A model generated the notes under the pieces. It saw only the letters and a program-made list of their open reading frames with translations, was not told where the DNA came from and did no database searches. Of a stretch of DNA of 64,000 bases, positions 24,524 to 36,663 are shown one piece after another. The stretch lies in the NCBI GenBank assembly GCA_038503065.1, contig JBCAMK010000005.1:1426001-1490000 (forward strand), given 5' to 3'. Numbering within the stretch: position 1 is the stretch's first letter; each line of letters opens with the position of its first letter. The translations under genes were made by a program, and so were the position numbers. Source of the DNA: Paragyromitra xinjiangensis (lineage: Eukaryota > Ascomycota > Pezizomycetes > Pezizales > Discinaceae).

Positions 24524-27051
24524 ATGAAGTTTCGTGATGGTGAGACTCCAATTAGCCTAGAACGATGAGAGAAAAATACTAATACACTATATTATGGGCA
24601 GGTATGTGGCTCGTGAAGGAGGGCGTGAGAGTCGAATACGCCGAGGATGTTCATAAAATCACTCAAGGCCCTGATGGCAAGTCACTGAGCTTGCTCTGCC
24701 CTACAAGGCATATTCGCTCCCGGGGTGATACCTTGAACTTGTCAACATTGACAATTGTATGTTTAATCCGATCCAAATTCTTCCTACGAAACGTTGATCG
24801 AAGGTACTAATGTATCAATAGGACATTGAAGCTGCATTCGACGATGTCATTGCCATTACAACAAGACACTGGAAGGGTGCTCAAAACCCAGGCCCTCACT
24901 ATGAGCTATATCCAGATGGAAAGCCTGCAAGTACTGCAAAGATTACCAGTTCGACCGCTGGGACTACACTTACTTCAGGGAATCTCTCTTGTACTGTCTC
25001 TTCAAATGTAAGACCTTCAATATTCACGCCCTATGCAATAAGTTCTGACATAGCTACAGCCCCATACGTTCGATATCAGCTTCCATGATGCCACCACCAA
25101 AAAACCTGTAACCTCACTCCTCAATCGCTCCGTGGGGCTTGCCTATGCTCCTGCCCCCTCCTCCCCGATCTCTCTCGGTGATATGTCCGCTTTCTCCCAC
25201 TACATCTTCACACAACATAATCTGGCTGTTGGCGAGTCTATCTTTGGCCTCGGAGAACGCTTCACTGCATTTAACAAAGTTGGCCAATCCATGACTCTCT
25301 ACAATGCTGATGGAGGCACCTCGTCAGAGCAAGCATATAAAAACGTCCCTTTCTACCTCTCCTCTAATGGTTATGGGGTGTTCATCGATCACGCCGAGCC
25401 AGTCGACCTCGAGATTGGGTCTGAGCGGTCTTGTAGGCTCCAGACGAGCGTCAAGGGTCAAAGACTAAAGTGGTACATCATTTACGGCCCTGACCCGAAA
25501 GAGATCCTACGAAAATACACCGCTCTCACCGGAAAGCCTGGAAAAGTTCCATCATGGAGTTTTGGGCTATGGCTCAGCACGTCCTTCACAACGTCCTACG
25601 ATGAGGCCACAGTCGGGAGTTTCCTCGACGGTATGAAACAACGTGAGATTCCCGTGCACGTATTTCACTACGACTGCTTCTGGATGCGCGAGTTCCATTG
25701 GTGTGACTTCGAATTCTCAAAGGAACACTTCCCTGACCCGAAATCCATGATGACCAGGCTCCGTGAAGAACGGCCTGGTCTCAAATTCTGTGTCTGGATC
25801 AACCCGTATTTGGGCGACGCATCACCTGTCTTCACCGAAGCTGCCGAAAAGGGCTACCTGCTTAAACGTACCAATGGTGATGTCTGGCAATGGGATCTCT
25901 GGCAGGCCGGGATGGGTCTTGTCGACTTCACTAACCCAGCTGCGTGTGAATGGTACGTTTCGAAACTAGAATCCCTCTTCGATGTAGGCGTCGACTGCCT
26001 CAAGACCGATTTCGGTGAGCGTATCCCAGATAAGGATGTAGTGTGGTTCGACAAGTCGCTTGATCCGGCGAAAATGCATAACTATTACGCATTCTTGTAC
26101 AACGAAGTTGTGTTCAAAGCGCTGCAGAAGCGATACGGGAAAGATCAGGCGGTTTTGTTTGCAAGGACTGCAACCGCGGGAACTCAACGGTTCCCGCTAC
26201 AATGGGGAGGCGATTGCGAAAGCACGTTTGAAGCAATGGCGGAAAGCCTGCGCGGGGGGCTGAGCTTAGGAGTGAGTGGGTTTGCGTATTGGAGCGTTGA
26301 TATAGGTGGGTTTGAGGGAACTCCAGATGCGGGTGTGTATAAGAGATGGGTTGCATTTGGGCTTTTGTGCTCTCACTCAAGATTGCACGGAAGCAACTCC
26401 TACCGTGTACCATGGTCTATCGATGAAGAATCATCCGATGTCCTCCGAACCTTTACCGATTTGAAGTGTAGGCTCATGCCATACCTTTACTCTCAAGCTA
26501 TCTCCTCTACCACTTCCGGGCTTCCGGTCTCCCTCCGTGCTATGTTCCTTGAGTTCCCTGGTGACCCCACTGTCTGGTTCCTCGATCGTCAATACATGCT
26601 TGGGGACTCACTCCTTATTGCACCTGTATTCACCGAATCTGGAGAAGTTGACTTCTACCTTCCCGAGGGCAAATGGACTTCGTGGTTTACCGGCGAGGTC
26701 AAGTCGGGCCCGAGGTGGGTTAAGGAGAAACACGGATATTTAAGTTGCCCCATCTATGTACGGGAGGGGAGTATTTTGGTGTTGGGCAAGGTGGGTGAGA
26801 AGAGGGTTGTGTATGATTATTTCGAGGATGTGCAGGTAGTCGTTGTGCAGCCGCTGAATGGGAAGGATGCGAGGGCGCCTGTGAAGTTGGTGAATGATAA
26901 AGGAGAAGCGAAAGGGGAAATCACACTGAAGGGTGGGGAGCTGGTGCTTCCGGCATCTGTTAAGGAGGGGTGGAAGTTGACAGTCAATGGAGAGGATAGA
27001 GCAGAGGCGGAGAGTGTGAAGGAGGGTGGATCCTATAAGATTAAGATCTGA
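24524..27051 (+). CDS. Glycoside hydrolase family 31, alpha-xylosidase-like
   Basis: Enzyme that removes alpha-linked xylose (or glucose) from non-reducing ends, for example in xyloglucan oligosaccharides. Four exons: 24524-24539, 24602-24756, 24822-25007 and 25060-27051, giving 782 aa, close to bacterial YicI. The N-terminal beta domain runs to about residue 240. The catalytic barrel follows, with the nucleophile in LKTDFGERIP (D436) and the acid/base in WGGDCEST (D504). Flanking residues (ARTATAGTQRFPLQWGGD) match the alpha-xylosidase subgroup rather than alpha-glucosidases. Barrel motifs HYDCFWMREF and FCVWINPY are also present. There is no signal peptide (it begins MKFRDGMWLV), so the protein is probably intracellular and acts on imported oligosaccharides. 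The 16-base first exon was chosen because the phases fit and the start resembles relatives. Confidence 0.92.
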
Positions 27052-29094
27052 AGACGGCTAGGGATCTCGAAGTCAGAGAAAATACTTGCTTGTGTTTTAT
27101 CAATTCACTGGAGTTCTATGGCGTGTTCCAATTGAAGTGCAGAGTGATCATTGATGATGAACTGATTGCCCACATAACAGCTTTCTAGTCTTAGGGTTTA
27201 TCGACAAAGACATACTATAGCCTACCGCTATCTCTCGCATATTATCCTTCCCTTTGTCTTTGTGTCCTAGCACTAGAATTATCCTTTATGATTCACCGAA
27301 ATATTTCTGCAGGCTTCTGCTCTTCCAGCCCGAGGATTATATAATCATTTGCAAACCACGATTATCCCGTCGCAAACACCACTCCTTGGGTGTTAAAAAC
27401 ATCATATCCGCCTATCTTCATCTCTGACAACTACATATAAACACCTAAAATGCGCAACCTTCCCAACTATATCTCATATCTTGTCGTTGCGTCTAGCATA
27501 TTTACGATACATCACTCGATATTATTGGGAGATGTGTTGAGGGAGCTTTTGTTCTAAAACAATTTAGTGAATTAAGGGTATTTATGTCAGTGATAATAGA
27601 CTACATGTAGTGCAAAGTCTTCGGTCGGTTTCCCTGGCCTCGTTCCCAAGCTCTCTGATTGGGTAGATTCGCTGGTAGTACTGATATATTCGTAGGCTCT
27701 GTATATATTGTTGAATGAATCGTGTGACGTTGCAACCACACTTTACCAAATATCACATGACCTGGATCAAAATAAGTATGAGATATACCCATATATATAT
27801 ATACAAATCAGAATAGAGCCTGGAAACGAGACCACGATTTCCCGCTGTGCTGGTTACGGACTTGGGCCGACCAGCTGATTGAGTTCTACAGTACCTAGAC
27901 AGATACGTTCGTGATGCGGTTTCAGGTGACGAAACCCGCCTTAGCACAGCAATCCAAAAGCCAAAATTTTATTTTAAATCGGGGGAGAAATATAAAAATA
28001 CCAGCTAAATTTTAATAAATTTCTACGCTGTTGATCACTAAAATCGGATTTCATGTGATCTTCCCTGATGACTATTGGTGCTCTGGTGAATTTTCAAAGT
28101 TCAATAAAGGATGCTTGGGCCCCAGTTGCCATGAGAGAATTGGTCTTGGCGGCAATACTTGGTCAAATTCAAAAATTTATTAAAAAACAACTATACATGA
28201 TGAGGCTTAGAGAAAATTTCTTAAATAACTCCTGAAGTAGGTCTACTTGACCATGAAATTAAAAGCTTTCATCTTTATTCTTCTTTTTTTGGTGAATTTT
28301 GAAAGTTAGGCGAATTTGGGGAAGATTTTAACGTCTGTGCGCTGAAACCGTACCACGAACACATCTGTAAATAAGCGGAATGAAGAGACGGCTCGCCTGG
28401 TGGACGCTAAGAGACGAATGGATATTGAGAATCTAGCTGCTTACCTACCTTGCTTTGATCGCTTGCTACTATAATTGTCTTCTTATCAGTGCTTCTATCC
28501 TTGCGCTCCTACATGCATTGGCTTTCTGGAGCCAGACCTCAGCAGATGCCAAAAACTACTGTAAGAATACCGACGGTAACCGTGGCTTAACGGGCATGCA
28601 CCAGGTGTCAGGTGCATCATATCCGGCTGCGTAGCCAGTGGTAGATATCTCCTTTGAGAGGCTGAGATTCCTGAAACCAGGTCTCGGTGCTTTCCGATAC
28701 CATGCGCGTGGGGTTGGGCCCACTTGGCTGGGTCCAGCGTCTGAATTAGACACTGTTACCCGGCATGGTCTATTCCTTCACAGGCTCAACCAGCTTGACA
28801 GGGCGCTAGGCCGAGAGTAGAACTAAGATAGTGTCATCATTCTCTAGCCTAGGATGAGTCTGGAACTTTTGCGGTTCGTCAGTTCAAGAGAGTCTGGAGT
28901 AGTCAGTTGATCAAAGCCAACTCACCCTGCTTTTACTTGGATTTTTCTCTCGTCTTTCAATTACTCTCGCGCTCTCTCTTTGTATCCCTATCTCTCGTCT
29001 ATCCTTATCCTATCTCTTTAATTCTATTTTCTTGAAAAAGAGACACTCCTAATACCATCCTTGCAATTGCGTGCTCCTTATCGACAAATACATC
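27052..29094. other. Intergenic between GH31 and sulfite oxidase genes
   Basis: 2 kb without a supported gene. The part from 27960 to 28330 is notably AT-rich and contains two near-identical strings, GGTGAATTTTCAAAGTT (about 28086) and GGTGAATTTTGAAAGTT (about 28291), perhaps the remains of an old repeat. From 28940 to 29040 the + strand is a dense CT tract, the probable core promoter of the sulfite oxidase gene. TACATGTA occurs at 27602. Confidence 0.45.
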
Positions 29095-30539
29095 ATGTTG
29101 GTTGGTTTTTTTTCCATTCGATAATATTTATACCCCTCGCTGATTTTGAATAGCTCGAACACAGCGTAGAGAAACCTCTTAACCGAGAACCTCCAGTTAA
29201 AGATCTCGTTCAGTCATTCATTACCAAAGCTAGCACCGCATACGACAGGAATCATGGGTAATTATTTATCCAATATCATTTATTTTGAAATGACGCAATT
29301 GGCTCACTAGTTGTTTCATCCGTTAGGCCACTCCCTCACATCGACAGCGAAGCTCATCATGTTCGTATTGATGGAGCCGTTTCCGATGTTCTAGAGCTGT
29401 CTATGGCATCCCTTCGTAATGATTTCCCACATTATGAAGTGATTGCCGCCTTGCAAGTTAGTGTCTCTTCATAAATTCACAAATTTTTGTCCCGTCGCCT
29501 TGTTAACTTTGCTACGAACAGTGTGCTGGGAACCGCCGTCACACAATGCGTACCAAACTTAAAGAAGTTGATGGAATCGACTGGAACGACGGCGCTGTCT
29601 GTAACTGCACCTGGAGTGGCCCTCTTCTCTCAGACGTCCTTCACAAAACCGGTGTCGCAATTGAAGGCGATGCACACGTAGCCTTTTCTTGCCTTCAAAC
29701 CGACTGTCAAGAAGACCGCTACTACGGCAGCTCGATACCCCTCACTCGGTGTCTGGACCCCTCAAAAAGGGTCATTCTAGCGCTCGATGTACGTCTTCGC
29801 TCTTCTACTCCCTCCAGGAATTGTATACTAACAAGTATATACCTAGATGAACGGTCACCCCCTTTCGATAAACCACGGCGCACCCCTTCGTATCGTAATT
29901 CCTGGCATCGCCGGCGCGCGCTGGACAAAATGGCTTGACCGTATCACAGTACAGCGGGCTGAAAGCACAAATTTCTACATGCAGCACGACTACAAGATCT
30001 TACCACCCTCGGTCGAAACTCGCCAGCAAGCCAAGGACTACTGGCACCTCGTCCCGCCAATACAAGAAATGCCGATAAACTCCGTAATTGCATATCCAGC
30101 TTGCGGTGAGATAATCGATACAGACACACTCGCCAACGGACAACTCGAAATTGCAGGGTATGCACTTCCCCGGGGCGATTGCGGGCCCGTAGTGAAGGTT
30201 GAAGTGTCAATTAATCAGGGCAAGAGCTGGGATGAGGCGAAGATCGTTTTCCCCGATACTAAGGAGGTTGAGAAAGAGGGCGGGGAGGATAAATATCGGT
30301 GGAGCTGGGCGATCTGGAAATACAAGCTGAGCGGGGACGAGACTAGGCAGATAGACTTGAAAACGAAGATTTGGTGTAGAGCGCTGGACAAGGCAGGGAA
30401 CTTACAGAAGGGAGATGTTGAATGGAATCTGAGGGGAGTTGGGTATAATGGGTATGGCGAGGTGAAGGGGCTAGAGATAGTCGACTCGAGCTACGACGAG
30501 CTAGCAAGGGGAACTAATGCACTTAGCGTGGCGGCGTGA
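29095..30539 (+). CDS. Sulfite oxidase (molybdopterin type, no cytochrome b5 domain)
   Basis: Oxidises sulfite to sulfate using a molybdenum cofactor, protecting the cell from sulfite. Five exons: 29095-29100, 29154-29257, 29327-29456, 29522-29788 and 29847-30539, giving 399 aa, the length of plant-type sulfite oxidases that lack the heme domain. The molybdenum ligand cysteine is C81 in LQCAGNRRHTM. Other conserved blocks are AYDRNHGPLPH, the GAPLRIVIPG element with GARWTKWLDRI (molybdopterin domain), and the C-terminal dimerisation domain with GDCGPVVKVEVSINQGKSW and WCRALDKAGN. There is no heme-binding domain, no signal peptide and no C-terminal peroxisomal tripeptide of SKL type (it ends SVAA). 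The first exon contributes only two codons and uses the weak donor GTTGGT, so the start is the least certain part. Nitrate reductase is excluded by the missing heme and FAD domains. Confidence 0.88.
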
Positions 30540-33500
30540 TTATTATGGGTATGGTACTTTGCTTTTCTTTTGATGTCTGTCTTATAGTACTAGATTCAAC
30601 ACGAGTTTGCCTTTTCCGTATTATTCTCCGAGTTTTTCTTAACGAGAACCCGGACAAGGCTGTTTAATTTTCTTTTTTCTTGTGTATAGGGGAGTGGGAA
30701 ATGATTCATGGTTTCTATTCAGATAGATTGGATGAAGTATGAAATTCGATATTGGTTATCAACATCTACCGCTAAAGCGAGCTAAAATCCGAGATATACC
30801 TAGATCGAGTGATGTTCTGTGTAGCACAAGGTACCCTCCCATATCGTGTTCTTCTAGTCGTGGTTCATAATGCGCAGTTGAATATCTACAATAAAGTAGG
30901 AACAGCGACATCAAGATATATAAGCGGCTTAGTTCATAAAAAGGAGGGGGAATAAGGTTACCTAAACAATATTAAGAGTCTAACAGGTTAAAACACTGCT
31001 GAGGTTGTGGCAGCGGCAGGATGTATGTATGAGGTTTTTTCTGCGCATAGCTTTTGGTAAACGCACCTGGGCAGCATTCTTCCATGTATGTACTTTTTTT
31101 TTTTAATCATGAGTTTATTCCGAAAATTAACTAATTTTTCAAGAAAAGGATAGACCCTTTATGGGTATTCATCCTACGATGTATGTACTTATGATCTGTC
31201 ACAGGTACCTGGAAATGCACTTTGGTGACAAGCTTTTGCGACTGGTTGGCTAAGTTTATACCCCACTCTCAGGTATTTATACGTGCTAGGGGTGCAGGGA
31301 TAACCTAATTTCCTAAAAAAAACACTACCACAACTTTAAAAGCTCAACCAAACTTACGGTCACTCTCGACCACTCGGCGAAACTGGGCATTTGACGAACA
31401 AGAGGTTTTTACTAGTAAAGGCAAAGGCGGACGCTCTGGCCACTGGCGAATACCAAAGGAAGTTCCATTCCCAGTACTAAATGCCCGGTTCCGTCTTGGC
31501 GCATACTCAGTTTTAAAATATTTTTTGTTGGGGAAGTCTTTGAGCCTCGAGAATATCGTTTATTGTATCCTCGAGGCGGAGTTTTTTGCAGGCCCCTCTT
31601 TTCTCCCCTGCGTAGAGTACGTCATGTCCATTTAAGGTTCGCCGATGCAGTTCCCTGAGTTTAAATTCTGAAGGCCTACGTGGAGCCCTATGCTCCAGTC
31701 GGAAAGCACCACCATTAACGGAACTGCCGTTCAGTTGTAAAAAAACTCTCGTTCCATTGCTTGCTAAAGCACAACATCCTTTACGTCTAGCACAGTATTT
31801 ACGACGTCGGGGTTAGTTAAAAGTAAGGTAGTCGTTATGAGCAAAATATATCTACCATGGCCACTGAGGAATAGTACTCAGTGTTAGAGTTAGATATGCG
31901 TGTATCTCTTCGTAGGACACTCAAATTTATCGGTTAACCGCAAGAGAAAAAATAAGATTGAACGTTCCACGATAGCCTCATCGGCGCCCTTCACTGATGC
32001 ATCCCACAATAGTTATCCAATACCTTATCATACCATATTTCTACGAGTATCGGTCCTTACCCCCAAACTATTTCTACCCGCTCGGCCCTGCCAGCACCGA
32101 GCGGTGCCGTCATCGTGAATCTCGAAGGTTCTTATTGAGCCATGAGATACCGTAGTAATTGGCGAGTAGCCCCATGGGGGTATTGCAAAGTATGGGAAAG
32201 GAACGCCCACCAAAACCCCACGGAACCTTCCTATTCCGGCCTGGCCTACCATTTTCTTGGTGGTGTTCTTACTTAACCTCTAATTGACCAAGGATTTCTT
32301 GCGGCTTGCATTCCCGGATAATTATGTCCTGAGTAATCAATTGCCTGAGGGCTCACTAGCTGATAGCGAAAACATTAGGGGCGAATTATCACGGGAAACT
32401 GCTTACGTATGGTCTCTGGATCTCTGAATCGCCGAGCAAGGGCGGGACCAATGATCCATAACATCCCATCCCAGCCTAGAAACCGAAATCGCAAGCAGAG
32501 AGTGCCATATCTCTCATGCGAAGCCTTATGAAAAGGGCCCCTCAAGTAACGACTGCTAGTTAAATTAGCTGAAACATGGTGCCATGAGATTACTGACCTC
32601 AGGCAGTAACCCATGACCCAGTTTGCGACACATTCTTTTCCCTAGGGAGTTACGATCGGTCAAACTGCTGCAAGGTTTTGCCGGTATACCTTCTCGCTTA
32701 CATCAACGAAATCGACCTATTCAAAGTGGTAGTAGGGCGAGAATGTTGATACGTGTTTCGAGTAGCTTTAGTGTATCAGTTTCGTCGGTGGACGATTAAG
32801 CGTTGGACGGGTATACTGTATAAACGATGCTTGGGTAAAATTTCCGGGGTTTGTGCTCAGTGAGTGAGTTGGCCAGTTCGTACTCGAGGTAGGCAATAAG
32901 TACTCGAAAATGCAAGTCGTGGAAGGGTTTAGTCGATTAGAGGTTTAAGTAAAGTCTGACTAGCCAGCTAGTATGATCAAGGCACCTTGCATGTAGCTTG
33001 CATTTTTCGGGTGCTTTTGCCTGCCCTGAGTAATGATTTCCTCCTCTTAGATCTCAGGTCCCAAACGCGGTTTTGCCCATAGCTCGCATCAGAAGCGAGT
33101 AAAAAGCATCTAGAAACACGCGCATGCAAGCTGGTTCGATCAGCTAGAAGTATTGAACCCATCCAAAACTTTCCAGGGCCTGTGTTTCTGGGTACTTTTG
33201 TTTGCTCCAAGTACGCAGGGGGTTTGATTTATGAGGTTTCATGTGGGTTTCGAATGTCAACTGAAAATTCGCTAGTGACGACAGGAAAGAAAGGGAGGGG
33301 AGGTTGAAAAGTAAAATGGAGGGGGTTGGTGAAAGATCCGGGGCCTTAAAAAGAGCGACGGTTTCTCTACATTAGCGGGGGATTTAAAGCCTCCAACTAG
33401 AAGGCGAGAGGGATAAAAACGTACCAAATATGACATCCCCTAACGAATGGCCCTCTAGGCCTTAGTAATGTAATGTCTTCTATACAGGCATAAACGGGGA

Positions 33501-33617
33501 GAGCTCGCAAAGCAGATATAAGTGCTTATATCAAGCATGGCGCTGTGGGGCGCATGTGGGGACCCCAACAGGAGCTGCAATTATCCATCAAGAAGCACCA
33601 AATATATGTCGTATCTA

Positions 33618-33791
33618 TACAGTATCAAAAAATAGGGTGGATCTACTACCGTATTTTTAGAAAATGCTGTATTAATTCTGGAGCGCTGCTGCATTTGCTA
33701 ATAAATCCCGTAGCACTGCAGAATTAATCCAGCATTTTTTAGAATACTGTAAGAATGCTGTACCAATCGCATCCCCCTTTTTGGCACTGTA
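33618..33791 (-). mobile_element. Tc1/mariner-like MITE, both ends present
   Basis: A 174-bp non-coding element whose termini, TACAGTATCAAAAA (33618-33631) and TTTTTGGCACTGTA (33778-33791), are inverted repeats at 12 of 14 positions and resemble Tc1 ends, including the outer TA. Inside there is a hairpin with 20-bp arms, 33661-33680 and 33719-33738, matching at 19 of 20. Positions 33672-33794 are repeated in inverted orientation at 20503-20625. The element has no coding capacity, so mobility would need a transposase supplied elsewhere. Confidence 0.75.
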
Positions 33792-34032
33792 GTTTCCCAC
33801 ACACGGGCAAGTGAAGGGTGCCCGAGTGATTGTCTATGATCACATGTGTCCATTATATTTCAGGCTATAGTTTTTTATCTAGGGAGAAAGCTCACAAGTG
33901 ATTTACCCTCTCCCTGATGATAATCATGACACGAAAGTAGAGAACCCTGTAAAATTTGAAGTGGTTCGTACTACGGCGCCGACGGCCCGGGGTCTGCTAC
34001 GACCATTGCTATTTTACGCTGTATGGTGCATA

Positions 34033-34263
34033 TACCGTATTTTCTCGCAAACAGCAAATACAACCAGACTGAGACCGCAGGGCGAGAGTTGCTGTTAGAT
34101 TGGCCGAGTAGACATTGAGGCTCAATCACACCCAGTTAAGAACCAAAGCAGTCTTCGGATTTGATGTAGACAGCAAAGATCCTGTTGCCTCGCCCAGTGA
34201 TATTACCATTCTATCATGCAGCCTCAGTCTGGTTATATTCGTTATTTTCGAGAAAATACGGTA
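34033..34263 (+). mobile_element. 231-bp MITE, copy A
   Basis: Bounded by perfect 15-bp inverted ends, TACCGTATTTTCTCG and its complement, and the inverted similarity extends imperfectly to about 45 bp on each side. TA at each border fits the target duplication of Tc1/mariner elements. A second copy of exactly the same length is at 60254-60484, about 90% identical, with every difference a transition. No coding capacity. Copy A sits only about 240 bp from the Tc1-like MITE at 33618, so this spot has taken more than one insertion. Confidence 0.85.
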
Positions 34264-34961
34264 TTCTGTCACTGAGTTATATTGGCTGGCCCACCCACCC
34301 ATACCACTAATTTGATAGGCGAAGTGGCTGCATATATTCTAGGGAATTAATTCGATGTGATAGTTGAGACTGAGGATTCTAGCCTGATACTTCAGTTTAT
34401 CGCTGGCCAAAGTACCACAAAAGTCTGCAGTAGAGAATCTAACCTAATTTAGCCCAGAGAACGGGCACACCGACCACCAGAAGCACCATCCACCGCATAT
34501 ACGAAAAAGCTCTTAATGAAACCGAAGTGATAACAATCGAGATATTCGGTCCCATGATGCGAATGGGATTTTTGATTTGCCCGGGATGAGTTTGTTTTAC
34601 CTATTCATATTAGCCAAAAGTAGTGCAGAGCTTTAAAAGAGTCGTCTAGCAAACGCTGAGGAGGTGGGGTAGTTTTGCAGCCGACGCCAATGGCCTTTCT
34701 CACATGTATTTATGCGATTGCGCACGAATAGACTCTGCGCACACATCGGTGCAACGTGCGCAGTCTCCCGCATGCAGTCTCAGAACACACCGTTTGTTAC
34801 TAATCACTTAACACACACAGGTTTCCCCGATGGTCAGATTGATACCAATTATCTTTTGGAAAGGCTGAAACAGATAGTTGGTAAATCGGAGCAGGCTCCG
34901 CGACACAACATTGTGCAAAATGCAATCTTCCTTATTTTGGGAGGCTACGTATAAACGATAG

Positions 34962-34984
34962 TCAGAAATCAGAAATCAGAAATC
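34962..34984. repeat. Three tandem copies of TCAGAAA
   Basis: The seven-base unit TCAGAAA occurs three times in a row, followed by a partial fourth unit. It is in the gene desert upstream of TRA1, with no associated gene. Confidence 0.7.
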
Positions 34985-36645
34985 ATTCGTCAAAGGGTTT
35001 AGGCATACTATATCGAGACTTCTAGGCGTGGCAATGACGTATATAGCGTTACAGGTTCCTGTTGAGGTGATTTCTGCACTCTCAACAGCTAGCCAAAAAG
35101 CCTGAGGGTGGGTGTGATTTCGAAATTGTCCTAGTGGAAACTGTACTTCAAGCTCCCTTGCTGGTTGCAGGGCTTGGTGGGGGGTGACGTTTGACGGAGG
35201 CAGGACTGATATTATGGAGAATCTGCCTAGATGAATGCGGAAATTATTGGAGTTTCTAAGTCCCATTTCTCCGCTGGTAATAAATTTTCTATCTGCAACT
35301 AGGCGGCGAAGAACGCCCCCATGGTTCTAGCGATACCTATTTTTTGTTTGATTCGATCTTGACCTAGAGCTGTCTATTTGGCTGCGGACTACGTGATAAA
35401 ATCAGTTTAGTTCTTCAGTTGTCTGACTAGAGGTTGGGTAATGTCTCAGCTTTGGGCGAAAAAAACTAATGGAAAGTGCATACATATAGATATGGCCGGC
35501 ATGTGCATTTTCCACTCACGGTGCGGCACTTTTTCGGCGCATATTTCTTAAGCTCTTTTGCTGCGCTGGGACAAATGAGCGCTTTATTGGTACCAGTTGT
35601 ACATAATTTTTTTTTCACGAAAATAGGTTTGACTGCAGCTCGTTGGTTGGAGACAGAGAGCAGCCGAGTGATGTATTGTGGATGACCACCCGCAAATTTT
35701 TCTTTTGGAGGAAAAATAAAAGCCAGAGTGAAGTTAAAAAAAAGCTACTTGGTATTTTGTGGACTGGGCAACTCGTTAAAATAATGGATGCGAGAACGAG
35801 GGGCTATTTATGTGAGTTACTTGCGTGGTTGGCTTTATAAATCTTGATGTGAAATTACTGGGCACTGCTCGTAGTTGAGTCTAGACCAGCTTGGTTGTCG
35901 ATGTGTCTGCACGATCATGAAGTGTGAGATACGCAGCTGTATGAATAATGGATCGAGGGATCGGGCTGTCGATTCCCGGAGCCTCCTAAGCTTGCCACCT
36001 CACTGTCGTTTGAAGCTGGTTCAAGGAGTTTCTTATCTGTATTTCTTATTCCTGACGCAGCTTTGACACGTTCACCTTGACTTGGTTCCGCCTTGTTTGA
36101 ATATGAGCACATTAGGGCGGCTTTTTTTCTGCCTCTTTTTTTCTTTTCCTTTAGAATCCCCCCGAGAAATGGTCACATTTTAGCCGGAGTATGCGCTGAT
36201 CAGACTAATACAATGATATGATGGAGGCTCCAGCTTGTTTCAAGGTCCGGGAGTATGTACATGTACGTATGCAATTGTTGCCTACCACGGAAGAGTGCTC
36301 CAGGAGTTTCTCGTGTGCTTTTAGGGTAGTCTTGCCATTTCTAGTGACGTGCCGATGCTTGTGGGGTGGATTGCTGGTATTAACTTAGTGCTTGACCGAA
36401 TGGCCCCCAAACGAACGTATATGTGCTTGTAGGAGGAAGAGGAGGAGAAACACATCTCGAGTGGACAAGGCAAATGAAGTGAAAACTGGCTCAGGAAGAG
36501 ATGTGAATTTGGAATCCAGAGTGCCTTGACTGACGCCTAGCAAAACGAGAGTTTCACTCTGATGTTTGCAAGCTAGAATAACCGAGGTATGGGAATGGTG
36601 GAAACATCATTTGCTCGAGAGTAAATCGTTGGGTGGTGGATACCA

Positions 36646-36663
36646 GAGCCGCACGTGCGGCTC
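36646..36663. promoter_or_regulatory. Perfect 18-bp palindrome centred on CACGTG
   Basis: The sequence GAGCCGCACGTGCGGCTC is its own reverse complement. Its centre, CACGTG, is the binding core of bHLH factors (Cbf1/Pho4 type) and of some bZIP factors. It lies about 500 bp upstream of the TRA1 start codon. Binding is inferred from the motif only. Confidence 0.45.
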
